Part shown: one piece after another, positions 1 to 11,139 of the stretch
Numbering within the stretch: the stretch's first letter is position 1
Layout of the letters: every line of letters starts with the position of its first letter
From: Pseudevernia furfuracea
Lineage: Eukaryota; Ascomycota; Lecanoromycetes; Lecanorales; Parmeliaceae
Assembly (NCBI GenBank): GCA_022315425.1
Contig: JAIUPT010000040.1
Span: 496,001-560,000 of the forward strand
DNA length: 64,000 nt
Direction: 5' to 3'
Program-made: the position numbers and the translations under genes
Notes under the pieces: generated by a model
Seen by the model: the letters and a program-made list of their open reading frames with translations, nothing else
Databases searched by the model: none
Told to the model about the DNA's origin: nothing

Positions 1-3000
1 TCTCATTCCATGCTTGTCGGGGGCAGGCGAGCTCAATCGCCCAGCTCAGATCTTGCCTTGGCGAGATCAGCAAGTTCAGGCGAAAGGAAACGCAGAAGTC
101 TCAGGCTGCCTAATATGCCATCCCCACATCGGCAACCTTCTCCAGGACGAATGCCTCCGCCATCATCGCCATTGAGGATTCCGAAGCCCCGACTTCCCTT
201 CGGCGAAGATACAGTGCCTTCTCTGCCTTCCCCTGTGACATCTCCCCCCCTCTCGAGCACCGAGGTGTCATCGCCAGTCGTTCCTGCGCATCAACATCGC
301 CGTCAATCCTCAGCGGCGTCATCAGCGGCCGATTTCACAAAACCTCCGATCTCTCCAAAGCTTGCAGGGCTTAGCCAGCCACCAGCGCGAGCTGTGCCAA
401 CATCCATCAAAGATTTCGAAATTATCAAACCAATCAGCAAGGGTGCCTTTGGCAGCGTGTACCTTTCGAAAAAGAAGTCTACAGGGGATTACTTTGCAAT
501 CAAAGTTCTGAGAAAGGCAGACATGGTTGCAAAGAATCAGGTCACGAACGTCAAAGCGGAGCGGGCCATAATGATGTGGCAGGGCGAAAGCGAATTCGTA
601 GCCAAGCTCTACTGGACTTTCTCGAGCAAAGACTACCTCTTCCTTGTTATGGAGTATCTGAACGGCGGCGATTGTGCAGCTTTGGTTAAAGTGCTTGGAG
701 GCCTGCCGGAAGACTGGGCTAAAAAGTACATGGCAGAGGTGGTGCTAGGGATCGAGCATCTGCACAGCCGTGGCATTGTTCATCGTGACTTGAAGCCAGA
801 CAACCTTCTCATTGATCAGAAAGGCCATCTCAAACTTACAGATTTCGGTTTGTCACGGATGGGGCTTATCGGTCGTCAGAAGCGCGCACTCAAGAGTCCA
901 AACCAGTCTACTCCAGATCTGCTTAAATATGGGCCCTTTGCACGCGCCACGTCGATGACTTCCTCCCGATCTGCTTCTTTTGATCTACAAGGTGGCCACT
1001 CGCCTCAGTCAACCCCAGTAATGACGCCAGACTTGGCAGGGTCCGTTGGACAGCCATCCTACTTCAGCCTGAACCGTGATACTGTACTTGGAAGAGAGCA
1101 TTCGAGGAGAAAGTCAGGGTATCGAAGTGATAGTGGCAACAGCGACACCTTCAACGCACTGTTCAGAAACTTCTCTCTGAACGATGAGACCTCCCAGCGG
1201 GGAGCCCCGATTGAAGAGGAGACCCACAGCGAAGGTGAAGGATCTCCAGATCCATACGTACTGCGGCCTATCATTAGCAATTTCAGCGCTGGCCAGCCTG
1301 AAACTCCACCACAGAACAGCATGCTGCCTCCTCCAATGGCTTTGTTCGACCCGGAAGACCAGAATCGAAGATTCGTAGGGACTCCGGATTATCTTGCGCC
1401 AGAGACCATCAACGGACTAGGCCAGGATGAAATGAGTGATTGGTGGTCTTTGGGATGCATCCTATTCGAGTTTATATACGGTTATCCTCCATTCCATGGC
1501 GATACGCCCGAGAAAGTTTTTGAGAACATCCTCGCTCGTAAGATCGATTGGCCCGAAGATGAAGACTCTCCAGTATCGGAAGACGCTAAAGATCTCATGA
1601 TAAAACTTATGACCATCGAGTCGAAGGATCGTCTTGGTGCGAACATGGCGGAAAAGTACTCGTCCGGTGGGGAGGAAATCCGTCAGCATCCATGGTTCAA
1701 TGGAATGAAATGGGAAACATTACTTGAAGATGAGGCTCAATTCATTCCGGCCCCAGAGAATCCAGAGGATACTGAATACTTTGACGCGAGGGGTGCTACT
1801 CTACAGACATTCACAGAAGAAATGGAAGCTCAAGGAACATCGCCCGTTGTCACTCCAGGGGCTGCAGACTACCCTGATAGGCCTCATGACGCCCTTTCGC
1901 GCGTCCGGAACCAAGTCAACTCGTTAAAGCGAGGTTTGATGCCGCTTCACATACCTGCCCACGTTCGAGATGGTCGTAGCAGAAGACTTAGCGAGCCCGT
2001 GGCGACGGATGACTTCGGCAACTTTGCTTTCAAGAATTTGCCCGTTCTCGAAAAGGCCAACCAAGATGTGCTCCAGAAACTACTTGCAGAATCAACGCAA
2101 AGACAACCCAGAAACTCTACTTCGACCCAATCCCCAGGCGCTAGCTCTGCAGTGCCTTCTTTGGAGGGCAGCCCGCTTCTACCCATGCCATTGAAACGAG
2201 CACGCTCAGCGAACAAAGGCATCAGGCCCGCATCACCATCGAATCTCGCCCAATCTGCTGCTTCACCGAATCGAGCCTCCCAACCATCTTCCCCACTACT
2301 TGTGCAATTCTCCACTGGGCAGAACCATGAGCGCAGGAAGACCTCTAGCACCTCTTCAACCTTGTCACATCAGTCCAGTAATTCATTGCAACCAGGTCAA
2401 TACTTCGACGCTCCAAGACTGCCGACTGGAATTTCCGTCCCCTCTGCAGCCTCTGCCACCTCCTCTCCCATCAAATCGAACCGCAACTCCATGGGAATGC
2501 AGATAAGTTCACCTGATAAGTCAACCATAACGCCTCGTCCACACAGCATACACATGCCATCGCGGGCTAGATCGCAAACTGTTGGATCTCAAGAGGGAGA
2601 CCTTCCTCGTCCCAGCAAGCCTTTCACTCATCACAAACGTCAAAGTCAAGTCTTCGACATCTCTCCGTCATCGTCTGACAATGAAGACCCTCGTGCGAAA
2701 GCTCTTCTTCGCGTGCAACGAAGAAGGCAAAGCTCAAGGAGGATGTCTCAAATCATGCTCGCCGATGGCCCCTCCTTCCGGCCTCTAGATGTTCTCATCT
2801 GCGAGGATCATCCCGTCTCCAAATTGGTCATGGAGCGGCTGCTCGAGAAGCTTAGGTGTCGTACCATTACTGTCACCAATGGCCCAGAAGCTGCACGTTA
2901 TGCAATGAGCGAGGTACAATTTGACATTATCATGATGGAATTTAAGCTTCCTCAGATCAACGGAGCGGACGTCGCCCGAATGATCAGGGACACCAAGAGC

Positions 3001-3960
3001 GCAAATACCCAGACACCAATCATTGCTGTGACTGGATATCTAAAAGAGCTACCGCAAACTCATCACTTCGACTCGCTAATGGAGAAGCCTCCGACGTTGG
3101 AGAAGCTCACTGAAGCTTTGTGCAATCTTTGTGCGTGGAAGCCTCCACCACCTGGCTATAATCCACAGCAGCAGCAAAGTCAGCAGCAACAGATCATCCC
3201 TTCTGGGCTTCGTCAAGAATCTCGACATGCAGAAGACAGTCCAGGCTCGCAGTCTTCTGGCCCCTTTGCGCACGTTAACGGCTTGTACAAGCGGCCAAGC
3301 CGTGAACATTCAATCGGTTCTAGCCTCTTCGGTGATACCGACTCAACAAACACCGAAGATATACCCGTCGTTATCGGTCGATCATCGGATGATTGGCCTT
3401 CGCATACTGGCTTGGGAATCTCTGAAGATATGTCGCCGCCTAACATTGACTTCATCCACCCTGGTCTTCCGCATTTAATTCACCAAAACTCCGCACCTCC
3501 CTCTCTAGATTTACGATTTACGCGGAAGCAACACTCTGCCGAAGCCGTCAAAGCTAAGCGCGAGACCCTAGAGAAAAACGCCGAATTTGGTGATGATGAA
3601 GATGAAGAGTTGGGGGCAAACCTTCCCTCACGCGCGAGGAGCCCACAAGGCAAACTGCGTGGCTCGAAGCTCGGCATTGAGATGATGAGGACGAACAGTC
3701 GCGGAAGTGTCACTTCTGGTGTTGCAGATGAGTCGATTGCTGTGCCGAGTGTCACATCAAAACCTCGTGTCGAAATGTCTGAAGTTCCATACCATGATCG
3801 CGCCACGATTGTACCACCGGAAATGTTCTCCAGAGAAGCGAAAGGAGATGCAGTCAAAGTTGTGGATATGGATGCCACACCAAGGCCTAGTACTGCCGCA
3901 GCCGAAGCTGCCATTGAAAATTCAAGCTTGCCTGCAACTTCGCCCTCACCAACTAAATAG
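1..3960 (+). CDS. rim15: Rim15/Greatwall-type AGC kinase with response-regulator domain (5' partial)
   Basis: Protein kinase of the Rim15/Cek1 family, which in fungi links nutrient signalling to quiescence and stress responses. The frame is open to the left edge, so the first in-frame ATG (position 10) is probably internal and the N-terminus (PAS and zinc-binding parts in relatives) lies outside. Counting from that Met: kinase domain about 135-575, with glycine loop SKGAFGSVY, catalytic Lys165, HRD at 258-260, DFG at 278-280 and GTPDYLAPE from 457. The roughly 175-residue Ser-rich insertion between DFG and the APE region is typical of the Rim15/Greatwall group. A receiver domain spans about 927-1040. 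Its usual phospho-acceptor Asp is Glu977 (IIMMEF). The flanks are Ser/Pro-rich and probably phosphorylated. It ends in TAG with no intron seen. The family call is firm. Confidence 0.93.
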   Translation, partial: SHSMLVGGRRAQSPSSDLALARSASSGERKRRSLRLPNMPSPHRQPSPGRMPPPSSPLRIPKPRLPFGEDTVPSLPSPVTSPPLSSTEVSSPVVPAHQHRRQSSAASSAADFTKPPISPKLAGLSQPPARAVPTSIKDFEIIKPISKGAFGSVYLSKKKSTGDYFAIKVLRKADMVAKNQVTNVKAERAIMMWQGESEFVAKLYWTFSSKDYLFLVMEYLNGGDCAALVKVLGGLPEDWAKKYMAEVVLGIEHLHSRGIVHRDLKPDNLLIDQKGHLKLTDFGLSRMGLIGRQKRALKSPNQSTPDLLKYGPFARATSMTSSRSASFDLQGGHSPQSTPVMTPDLAGSVGQPSYFSLNRDTVLGREHSRRKSGYRSDSGNSDTFNALFRNFSLNDETSQRGAPIEEETHSEGEGSPDPYVLRPIISNFSAGQPETPPQNSMLPPPMALFDPEDQNRRFVGTPDYLAPETINGLGQDEMSDWWSLGCILFEFIYGYPPFHGDTPEKVFENILARKIDWPEDEDSPVSEDAKDLMIKLMTIESKDRLGANMAEKYSSGGEEIRQHPWFNGMKWETLLEDEAQFIPAPENPEDTEYFDARGATLQTFTEEMEAQGTSPVVTPGAADYPDRPHDALSRVRNQVNSLKRGLMPLHIPAHVRDGRSRRLSEPVATDDFGNFAFKNLPVLEKANQDVLQKLLAESTQRQPRNSTSTQSPGASSAVPSLEGSPLLPMPLKRARSANKGIRPASPSNLAQSAASPNRASQPSSPLLVQFSTGQNHERRKTSSTSSTLSHQSSNSLQPGQYFDAPRLPTGISVPSAASATSSPIKSNRNSMGMQISSPDKSTITPRPHSIHMPSRARSQTVGSQEGDLPRPSKPFTHHKRQSQVFDISPSSSDNEDPRAKALLRVQRRRQSSRRMSQIMLADGPSFRPLDVLICEDHPVSKLVMERLLEKLRCRTITVTNGPEAARYAMSEVQFDIIMMEFKLPQINGADVARMIRDTKSANTQTPIIAVTGYLKELPQTHHFDSLMEKPPTLEKLTEALCNLCAWKPPPPGYNPQQQQSQQQQIIPSGLRQESRHAEDSPGSQSSGPFAHVNGLYKRPSREHSIGSSLFGDTDSTNTEDIPVVIGRSSDDWPSHTGLGISEDMSPPNIDFIHPGLPHLIHQNSAPPSLDLRFTRKQHSAEAVKAKRETLEKNAEFGDDEDEELGANLPSRARSPQGKLRGSKLGIEMMRTNSRGSVTSGVADESIAVPSVTSKPRVEMSEVPYHDRATIVPPEMFSREAKGDAVKVVDMDATPRPSTAAAEAAIENSSLPATSPSPTK

Positions 3961-4312
3961 GCCCAGTACCACAGGATGGGTCTCTTCCACTCTAAAATGT
4001 ACACTACAACCAACCCATTTCCTTCTCTTGCAATATCACGATACCAAAATTCTTCCTATAAGCGTTTTCTTCACGATGTGTCTTGATATGACGTGAGCGA
4101 TAGGCGTTCTTGGGGAGTGGTAACTTTTTCCAATCAAGCCTGGGGCGAGAACGAGACGAATATTGGCTGGCGGCTTGATTGGTCACTATTCACGATGGAC
4201 TACTTGGCGCAGAATAATGTATCATGATGGGCTAAAAACTTCAAATATGGGTCTCAGTACATTGAAATTACGAATTTTGTCCGACTCAGAAATGCTCTTC
4301 TGATGGAAAAGG
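3961..4312. other. Intergenic, between convergent 3' ends
   Basis: This 352-base gap separates the stop codons of the Rim15-like gene and TRM5, which converge on it. It should contain both 3' UTRs. I see no gene, repeat or structured RNA. Confidence 0.6.
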
Positions 4313-5979
4313 CTAAACCCCACTCTCATCCTCTGCCACCCTAAAAGCGACGTCGCCCGGCAGCCTAAAACTCGCACAAAACATCCTCTTCAAGGGCGCT
4401 ACGTCCCTAACATCCCAAACTTGCACCTCTCCTTCTATCTCAATATCACCTGGCTTCATTTCATACCTTAGCTGCTCACTGACTTCCTTGCAGATCTTTA
4501 TTCCCTCTTTCTTGTTATCGTCGCTCTTCGTATTAAAGCAGTGCACATGTACAATCGGCAATTTGGCATCTGTTTTTGGCGTAAAGAGCTCCTCCTGGCC
4601 TGCATATAGGCCAATGAATGAAGGAAGAAACGTGATAGCGCTTGCCGGAAGGTTTAGAATGAAGTGATTGAAAGTTCTTGGCGAAGTTAGGGTTGCTATT
4701 GGCTTGACAGTTGAGCCTGGTTGCTTGACTCGGGACATCTGTTTGGACATTGCAACATGGGTATCCGTCCTCAACAATTTCTTTGCCGAGGAGCGAATAA
4801 AACTTCGCCCGTCTTCGTTGAAGACTTTGACGAATCGGTCGACCTGGTGTTTCTGTAAACACTTTATACGTTTGAGAGCGGGATGTAGGCTGATGGAGAC
4901 CACACGCACCTTGTTCCTTCGTACGGCGTCGTCCAAACTCGCAAAACTATCCGGGTTCAGATCATTAGCCCACACAAACACGTCCTTCTTCCCGGCCGGC
5001 ACCGCGAACGGCCCAACGCCGGCCATGACATCGCAGACGGCTTCTCCGGGCTGGAACTTTTGGACCAGGCGCCTGTGCTCGGTGTTGAGACGGCTGTTCC
5101 AGTACACCTTGGAGTAGTCGAAACGGAATTTGCAATTTTCCTCGTGGATTTCAACATTCATGTCTGGGTCGCCGGCGAGGAGCTCGTAATTGAAGGTGCG
5201 GTATTCGTTTTGTTCGCCAACTTCGTCCGTTTTGTTGATTACGGTGCGGATGGTGGGGTTTTTGTCGAGGAGAACGGTGGCGATTAAGTGTTTGTAAGGG
5301 AGGTACTGGTCGCGGAGGTTTAGGTGGGCTTGAGATGATGTTTAGTCAGTTCGCGCCTGCCTGGTTTTTTTTGGGGTTTTTTTTGGAAAATGGGACTACG
5401 GACGCACCAACGTGGCCAACGATGCTGAATCCGGTTGGGAACTCGTCTTGCTCGGCTTCTGGAAGTATGGCACTCATTATGTCATCTGATGGTCATGAGC
5501 GCTTCTGTTCAACACGATACTCGTGTCTTGCACATACATACGGTAGTTCCAGTAGTCGTAGTCTAATTCGAGATCATATGGTAAGAGGCTGACTTGCGAG
5601 GCCTTGACCAATTCGGAGAGCTTTGGGCTCCACGTAGAAGCATCTGACAGCACCTCAGCTCTAGCCCCCCCTTTTCTGTCGCCTTCCTGGAAAATTTCAA
5701 GACGCTGTGTTTACCATCTGGCCTGACCTCAGGCCTCAACAGTAGCGCCTTGGCCTCCTGCCCTTCCGAATCTCTGACACGCCTGACCGCCGACATGCGG
5801 TCGAGTTTCAGCAGATCAGGGCCCAGTTCGGTCCGGCATTTTGAAATGTGCTTGTTGTCACGGATCCTCGCGGCCGATAGGGGGATGCTTTTTTCGAAGA
5901 AGGAACGGTCGAGAGCCCGCATGGCGCGGTTGATGGGCGGACGAAACATGGCGGATTCAGGAAGAGATTGTTGGTTCAT
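4313..5979 (-). CDS. TRM5: tRNA (guanine-37-N1)-methyltransferase Trm5
   Basis: Trm5 methylates G37 next to the anticodon, using S-adenosylmethionine, and so maintains the reading frame in cytosol and mitochondria. Four exons rebuild it: 5979-5715, 5643-5542, 5485-5408 and 5328-4313. All introns are GT-AG, the total is 1461 nt, and the product is 486 aa. Visible motifs are the N-terminal FRPPINRAMRALDRSFF, NLRDQYLPYKHLIA at about 152-165, the SAM-binding DVMAGVGPFA at about 248-257, NDLNP at about 270-274 and NLPASA at about 374-379. A second in-frame ATG at 5949 is the more usual start in the family. The ten extra residues could bear on mitochondrial targeting, but this is unproven. It lies in the same orientation as the borealin gene, 363 nt downstream of it. 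Confidence 0.95.
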
Positions 5980-6342
5980 GGTTTTTTGTTTTTTTTCAGT
6001 GACTTCGACAGGACTGCAACATGGTGCCCAAGACGAGAGACGGAAGACGGAATTTCCAGTTTAATTACTTTCTCGTAGAAGGTTACTGTTACAAAGATGT
6101 CTCAAAGTCATGGGTTGATTGAAATTTAAGCTTTAAAAAGGTCGGTATCCGCCAGCTACTACTCGAGCTACTCTGTGGCATTTAGGCACAAATTGACGTT
6201 GATGTACCATGCTTACAGAAGATGTCCTGCGTTATGGGGGCAGTTCTATGAGACGAAGGACTCCCTGGTGGTTGCAACGCTTTGAACGCAAACCACACTA
6301 CATGACTTATCCAACCCCGCTACTAATAAAAAAGCGATTTAC
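5980..6342. other. Intergenic, TRM5 promoter side
   Basis: A 363-base gap between the borealin stop and the TRM5 start. It must hold the TRM5 promoter and 5' UTR. No gene or repeat is visible. Confidence 0.5.
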
Positions 6343-7538
6343 TCATGCTCTCTTTCTCAAGACTCTTCTTCCGGGCGGTGGCATTGCCGTTCCCCCAGTG
6401 ACCTTCTTCCCCACGGCTCGCACCCCAACATCATTTTTCTTCGCAGCTGCCCTAGGCGCCTTTCTCGCATTCTTCACAATGGTGGTACCCGTAGAGATAC
6501 TTGATATGTTGCTTTGATTGCTCACTTTCCTCACATCCTCCGGTTCTTTGGCTACATCCGCACCCCGCTTTGGCCTTCCTACCGCTGCTTTCGTTGTCGT
6601 AGGATTGGTAGCTTTGCGACCTGCGCCTGCTTTCGAACGTCCGGGCTTAGCTTTCTCATTCACCATGCTGGCTAGGTTGGCTGTTGCTGCTGCTGCGGCA
6701 GATTTGGCAGGTGATGCCAATTTGATAGGTGATATGGGTTTCAGAGGTGACGTTGGATGTGCAAAGTATGATTTTAGTGGCGACTTGAGCTCTGGGCGGA
6801 TTGGCGATTGGGGAAGAGTGCGAGAGTTGGCTGACTTAGGGGAAAGAACAGTCGACGGGTTTGTAACCTGACGTGATTTTGCAGTAGCAGTCACCTTGGC
6901 TCGCTTCTTGGGATTGGGTATCGCTTCCATGGACTGGGCGTTGTTTTCTTTGTCTGTCGAGTCCATTGCGTCGCTGTTGCTCGTTAGAATCGAATGCATG
7001 GCTAAATCGCACATAAGAACTCGCCTGGTTCTCTTTGTGCCTCGGGTTTTGGGTACGTCTGTTGAACTAGACTCTTCCGACACCAGAATGGGCTTAGGCC
7101 CACTCGAAGGCGCAACTTCTACGCCCTTCTCCTCTCTAGTAGCGCTCTGTTGCTTTTGCTCCGACATCTCCGGGTACTTTCGCAACAGTTCCCCCATGTT
7201 TGCTTGGCGCAGAGAGGTCGGAATGCGATTTATTCGTAATTCGATTCGAGTCCGTAGACTATGTGCTTGGAGAGCGTATTGAGCTCGGAGCTTTCGTGCA
7301 CGTTCCGTGACTGCGAGAAGGTCAATGCCCGAGTCATGCTGTGGCTCCAAGAAGGCTCACTCTCTAGCTGTAAATTATCAATCAAAGCTTGCTTCTGTCC
7401 TTGAGTAATCGTCATGCTCCTCTTCTCGGGACTCTGTGTTGGCGTTCTCGCAGGCGACTGGAGAGTAACAGTTTGCGGGCGCGCCGTTGAGCTAATTTCG
7501 GTCGAAGATCGGACTTTCTTCGTGCGAGCAGGCGCCAT
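6343..7538 (-). CDS. Borealin/Nbl1-like chromosomal passenger complex subunit
   Basis: Borealin binds the INCENP-survivin core of the chromosomal passenger complex, which places Aurora kinase at centromeres and the spindle midzone. Two exons (7538-7361 and 7310-6343) give 381 aa. The 50-nt intron splits the conserved N-terminal helix so that LQLE joins ITERARKLRAQYALQAH. The Nbl1/borealin domain is about residues 45-103 and ends near NMGELLRKY. The remainder is low-complexity and basic, with repeated SP/TP sites (SPLKP, SPIKL, SPAKS) that look like CDK targets, and it ends in VLRKRA. Yeast Nbl1 is only the short N-terminal domain, so this long disordered tail is the filamentous form. The gene is divergent from RPN10 across 290 nt. 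The family call rests on the N-terminal domain alone. Confidence 0.85.
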
Positions 7539-7828
7539 GACTTGTATTGGGACGGAGAAAAGTTGTATGGAAGCGCAGCAGGTTTGGCAATTGTTGAGGG
7601 CACAATGCTGAGAGGAAGTCGAAGCTTGAATTTGTGTAAACAAAGATCGACGTAAGGATCAGCTAGCGGATTTGCAGCGGTCTTGGCGCTATTGTCCGCC
7701 TCATGTATGAAGCTCGAGCTTCATTTACAAAATATACAGATATTCACACAACACTTTGCCTCTTCACTTATTCTCCTACCTGAAGTGGAAAGTATATCCA
7801 GTTTCCTCTTCGTACATCAACCGCCAAG

Positions 7829-8967
7829 ATGGTGCTTGAGGCGACCATGATAGTGTAAGCCTTTGCTCAGCACCAAAGTTGCTCGAGCCTCAGCTAACAC
7901 GAACAACTGCTAGGCTGGACAACAGTGAGAGCAGCAGAAACGGCGATTATGTGTAAGGCTCAATATTCTAACCTTTTTCTTACCCTTGAATTATTCCTAA
8001 CCTGCTCAGTCCATCAAGATGGGAAGCCCAAGCAGACGCCGTCAACCTCATCTTTTCTGCCAAAACCCAAGCAAATCCAGAATCCTCGGTCGGTCTAATG
8101 AACATGGCCGGCAAGGGGCCAGAAATGTTGGTGACCCTGACTACGGACTTTGGAAAGCTACTTGATGGGATGCACCGGACGAAGATAAGAGGAAGTACGC
8201 ATCTGGCTACAGCTATACAAATAGCAGGTGTATGTTTCACCTACAAGTCAAATTTCACCACAGATGCTGATTGTATCTTACAGCTCGCGCTCAAACACCG
8301 CCAAAACAAATCGCAACGACAACGCATTATAGTTTTCACCTGCTCCCCCATCGACGAAGATGAAAAGAATCTTGTCAAGCTCGCTCGGAAGATGAAGAAG
8401 AACAACGTCTCAATCGACTTCATCGCTTTTGGTGACCTGGACCCAGAGAACACGAAGAAGCTAGAAGCGTTCAACGAAAACATAAAGGGCGGAGACGGCT
8501 CGCATCTGGAGATAATTCAACCAGGCCCAAGTTTACTGAGTGACCACATCATATCCACGCCCATATTAGCTGGAGAGGGTGTTGCTCCGCGTGGCGGTGA
8601 CAATGGCGGCGAGGCTGGTGGAGATGCAGGCGGAGGAGGTTTTGATTTCGGCGTTGATCCAAGCGCAGATCCAGAGCTTGCGCTTGCCTTGAGAATGAGT
8701 ATGGAAGAAGAGAAGGCGCGACAAGAAAAGGAAGGAAAGGCTGAAGAAGCCTCGAAGGAGCCAACGCTAGAAGGCATACCGGAGGAAGGTGGAAGCTTGG
8801 AGAGCCAGCCATTACTCAATGCAGGTGGAGAAGCAAGCGGGACTGCGGATGCTCCTGTTTCAAAGCCAGAAGTGGAAGAGAAGAAAGAAAAGGAGCATCA
8901 AGGGATGGACAAGATGGAGACAGATAGAGATGATATGAAGGACAGGGACAATATGGACACAGATTAG
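7829..8967 (+). CDS. RPN10: 26S proteasome ubiquitin receptor Rpn10
   Basis: Rpn10 joins the proteasome lid to the base and captures ubiquitin chains. Four exons (7829-7854, 7914-7952, 8010-8229, 8284-8967) encode 322 aa. The first two exons are only 26 and 39 nt. The VWA domain covers about residues 1-190 (MVLEATMIVLDNSES, NGDYVPSRWEAQADAVN, AGKGPEMLVTLTTDFG, then GLALKHRQNKSQRQRI across the last splice). A ubiquitin-interacting motif, DPELALALRMSMEEE, lies at about 224-238. The C-terminus is acidic with many KDRD-like repeats. The third intron (54 nt) has a good GTATGT donor and no in-frame stop, so the unspliced frame also reads through. The family sequence requires its removal. Rpt1, another proteasome subunit, lies 40 kb away with no evident linkage. 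Confidence 0.96.
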
Positions 8968-9342
8968 TCTTGCAAACGCATAGCAAGGCGTTTGGGCCAA
9001 TTAAGCATAGAAAGCGGTTTGCTCGCAGCATAAAAAGGGTATCTCTCCATGAACTCTACGTCCAGCGCCAATTTGATATGCATACACTTTTCGATGTCCT
9101 TTGCCGAACCAGACGCCAAACACCACGCTCATTCTTGGTCTCCCAGCATTTTAAACAAAGAATAATCACAATGCTAGCTCTCTGAAGACTTCAGAGGTGG
9201 GCCACAAAGCATTCCATGAGGGTTTGGCGCAGTCCTTCTGTCCACCCAGGCTCAATTGCCTTTCATGCCACGCGCCTCCCTCATTTTCGTTCCAGATTCA
9301 TGATCTTGTTCCTTCAATTTGATGCTCTTTCCCGGTCACCTC
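8968..9342. other. Intergenic, between convergent 3' ends
   Basis: A 375-base gap between the convergent RPN10 and RPB4 stop codons. It should contain both 3' UTRs. No gene or repeat is seen. Confidence 0.6.
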
Positions 9343-9954
9343 TCAATCCACAAAGGTCCTCAACTTAGTAATATCATCCAAGATCTCCTGCAAGTCCACA
9401 TCGGTAATCTTGTTCGTTAGACTAGGGATCAACGTCTTTGCCTCTTCAGCACTCTCGCAACACAGACTCGCTTCGTCCCAGGAACCGTCAGCCCCCCCCT
9501 AACCTATAAACCTGGTAAGGATGTACAAGAGAAGTCATACCTAGCTGTGACTTTTCAAAGGGCTCCAACTGCGGATGCGCACCCAGTACACGTTCCACGG
9601 CCGTGATATTTTCGGTATTCTTGAACCGCGCGAAAACGTCGAGGTAGTCTTGCGTCTTGATCAACGTCCTGCACGTACCAAATCAGCCTCTACCCTTCCA
9701 TTCCCTTTTTCTTCCCATTTCTTCCCGCTCTCCTCACCCTGGCGACGGATCAAGCAGACTTACTCAGTCTCTTCTACCTTTTTCGTGGTCGCCCGATGTG
9801 CTAAGATCGCAATGATGAGGGCCCGTGCTTCTGAAAGGCTCATTGAGTGCACGTTCTGGAATTCTCCGAGCTTAAGGTCTGAGGTGGCTTCTTCGTCACC
9901 GCCGACTTGTTCACGAGCTCTCGAGGTGGGCGCCGTGGCATTTGTCTGCGCCAT
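9343..9954 (-). CDS. RPB4: RNA polymerase II subunit Rpb4
   Basis: Rpb4 pairs with Rpb7 to form the stalk of RNA polymerase II. Three exons (9954-9764, 9668-9541, 9470-9343) total 447 nt and give 148 aa, the usual size in filamentous fungi. The spliced protein reads LKLGEF and LSEARALIIAILAHR in the N-terminal part, QDYLDVFARFKNTENI in the middle, then ERVLGAHPQLEPFEKSQL joined to ASLCCESAEEAKTLIPSL, and ends DLQEILDDITKLRTFVD. The last splice uses a GAAG acceptor at 9471, which places ASLCC directly after the conserved FEKSQL. No competing acceptor keeps the family alignment. The gene converges on RPN10. Confidence 0.93.
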
Positions 9955-10650
9955 TGTGAGGGGGAACTTGGGACCGAGGGGAAACGGTGACGGTGGTGAT
10001 GTAGGCGGTGGAGAGAGGAGTTTAGTGGATAGCTGTGGAAGCTGTCGTATGTAGTCTTGGCCGGACTTGCCGTAAGGAACAAATCAGCCCAAGACGACGA
10101 CAGGTGTTGTAAAGACTTTTGGGATTAGGCCATTGGTGATGGTGCATAAGTGATGTTAAGCCATCTTGAGCTGTTATTTCGACATCGCTATTTCTACCGC
10201 TTCACTGCTACTGCCACAGAAACAAAAGGCTGGGCTGCTACTTTATAAGTGTCGAGTTGACTCAGGAAAGAGCATTGGATCTTCTCGGAGATACGGCTCT
10301 CTATGACTATTTATCAAATGGCAGACTACAACAATATAAGCGTCTGTCAACTGATACAGTTGCTCTTAAACAGCAGATAGAAGGACCGGGTTCCCAATGC
10401 ATGGTCTGGCTTAGAGAGCAATCTACACATAAAATAAACATCCAGGATTACATGGACAAAGCCCCCACCAGATGTGTGCACAAGGATTATTGGAAAGGAA
10501 GTATATTGGCTCAAGTGCAGCTTGGTGTTTGCAGTGCGGTCCCCAGGGCTCTCTCCTGGGGCCAATAGTCTTCCGCAAATCACCTTGAGCATTCAAGCTC
10601 TCGTTGCACCCCGTCTTTGTCCTTCACAGATTCGCAAAGTTTTGGCAAGA
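9955..10650. other. Intergenic, RPB4 promoter and TRS23 3' end
   Basis: Nearly 700 bases between two minus-strand genes. It must carry the TRS23 3' UTR and the RPB4 promoter. Short open frames here (for example 10257-10568 on plus) have no recognizable protein character. Confidence 0.5.
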
Positions 10651-11139
10651 TCATCTCGCTCTCATATATGTCATCAAATGCCGATCAAATGCCTCACACC
10701 TAATCGGCATTTCCAACTGATAGAAAGGATTTTTCGTCACATAATCCGCGTACAGCTCGTACACCTTCCTTATGATGATATCGACGTTTGGCTGGTGTGG
10801 TTCCGTAAACAAGAGAAATTTCGTACCCGTGAATGTTTGGAAGCACGTAAGGCGGAAGTGGGAAGATTCGAGGACTTCAATGCCTGTTCGCTGGTTGGAT
10901 GGAATGCCGAGGGAGGAAGGCGTGAGAGATTTGGTGATTGCGTGGACACTGGGGCTATTCAGCTTTGACCGGGCTGTGGGTTTGCAGTATGGCTTGGAAT
11001 GGACCAACCCGTGAAAAGTGCCTGCTAGGACTAATAGGTCATTGACAGAGACCTTGTTGAGAGCGTTATTGAAGTCACGATTATAGACTAGACCGCCGGC
11101 CTTGTTGATAATCACAAGAGAGTAGACGACCCTGTGCAT
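10651..11139 (-). CDS. TRS23: TRAPP complex subunit Trs23/TRAPPC4 (sybindin family)
   Basis: A core TRAPP subunit, part of the guanine-nucleotide exchange factor for the Rab GTPase Ypt1 at the Golgi. A single uninterrupted frame gives 162 aa, close to the usual size. Motifs are VYSLVIINKAGGLVYNRDF at the N-terminus, VNDLLVLAGTFHGL, GIEVLESSHFRLTCFQT, TKFLLFTEPHQPNVD, IIRKVYELYADYV and the C-terminal NPFYQLEMPIRCEAFDRHL. The ATG at 11139 is chosen because VVYSLVI, the usual start of the family, follows after three residues. An upstream mini-exon replacing MHR cannot be excluded, since an AG lies inside this start (ATGCACAG). Its upstream neighbour eIF3d is divergent. Confidence 0.92.
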   Translation of the reverse strand: MHRVVYSLVIINKAGGLVYNRDFNNALNKVSVNDLLVLAGTFHGLVHSKPYCKPTARSKLNSPSVHAITKSLTPSSLGIPSNQRTGIEVLESSHFRLTCFQTFTGTKFLLFTEPHQPNVDIIIRKVYELYADYVTKNPFYQLEMPIRCEAFDRHLMTYMRAR

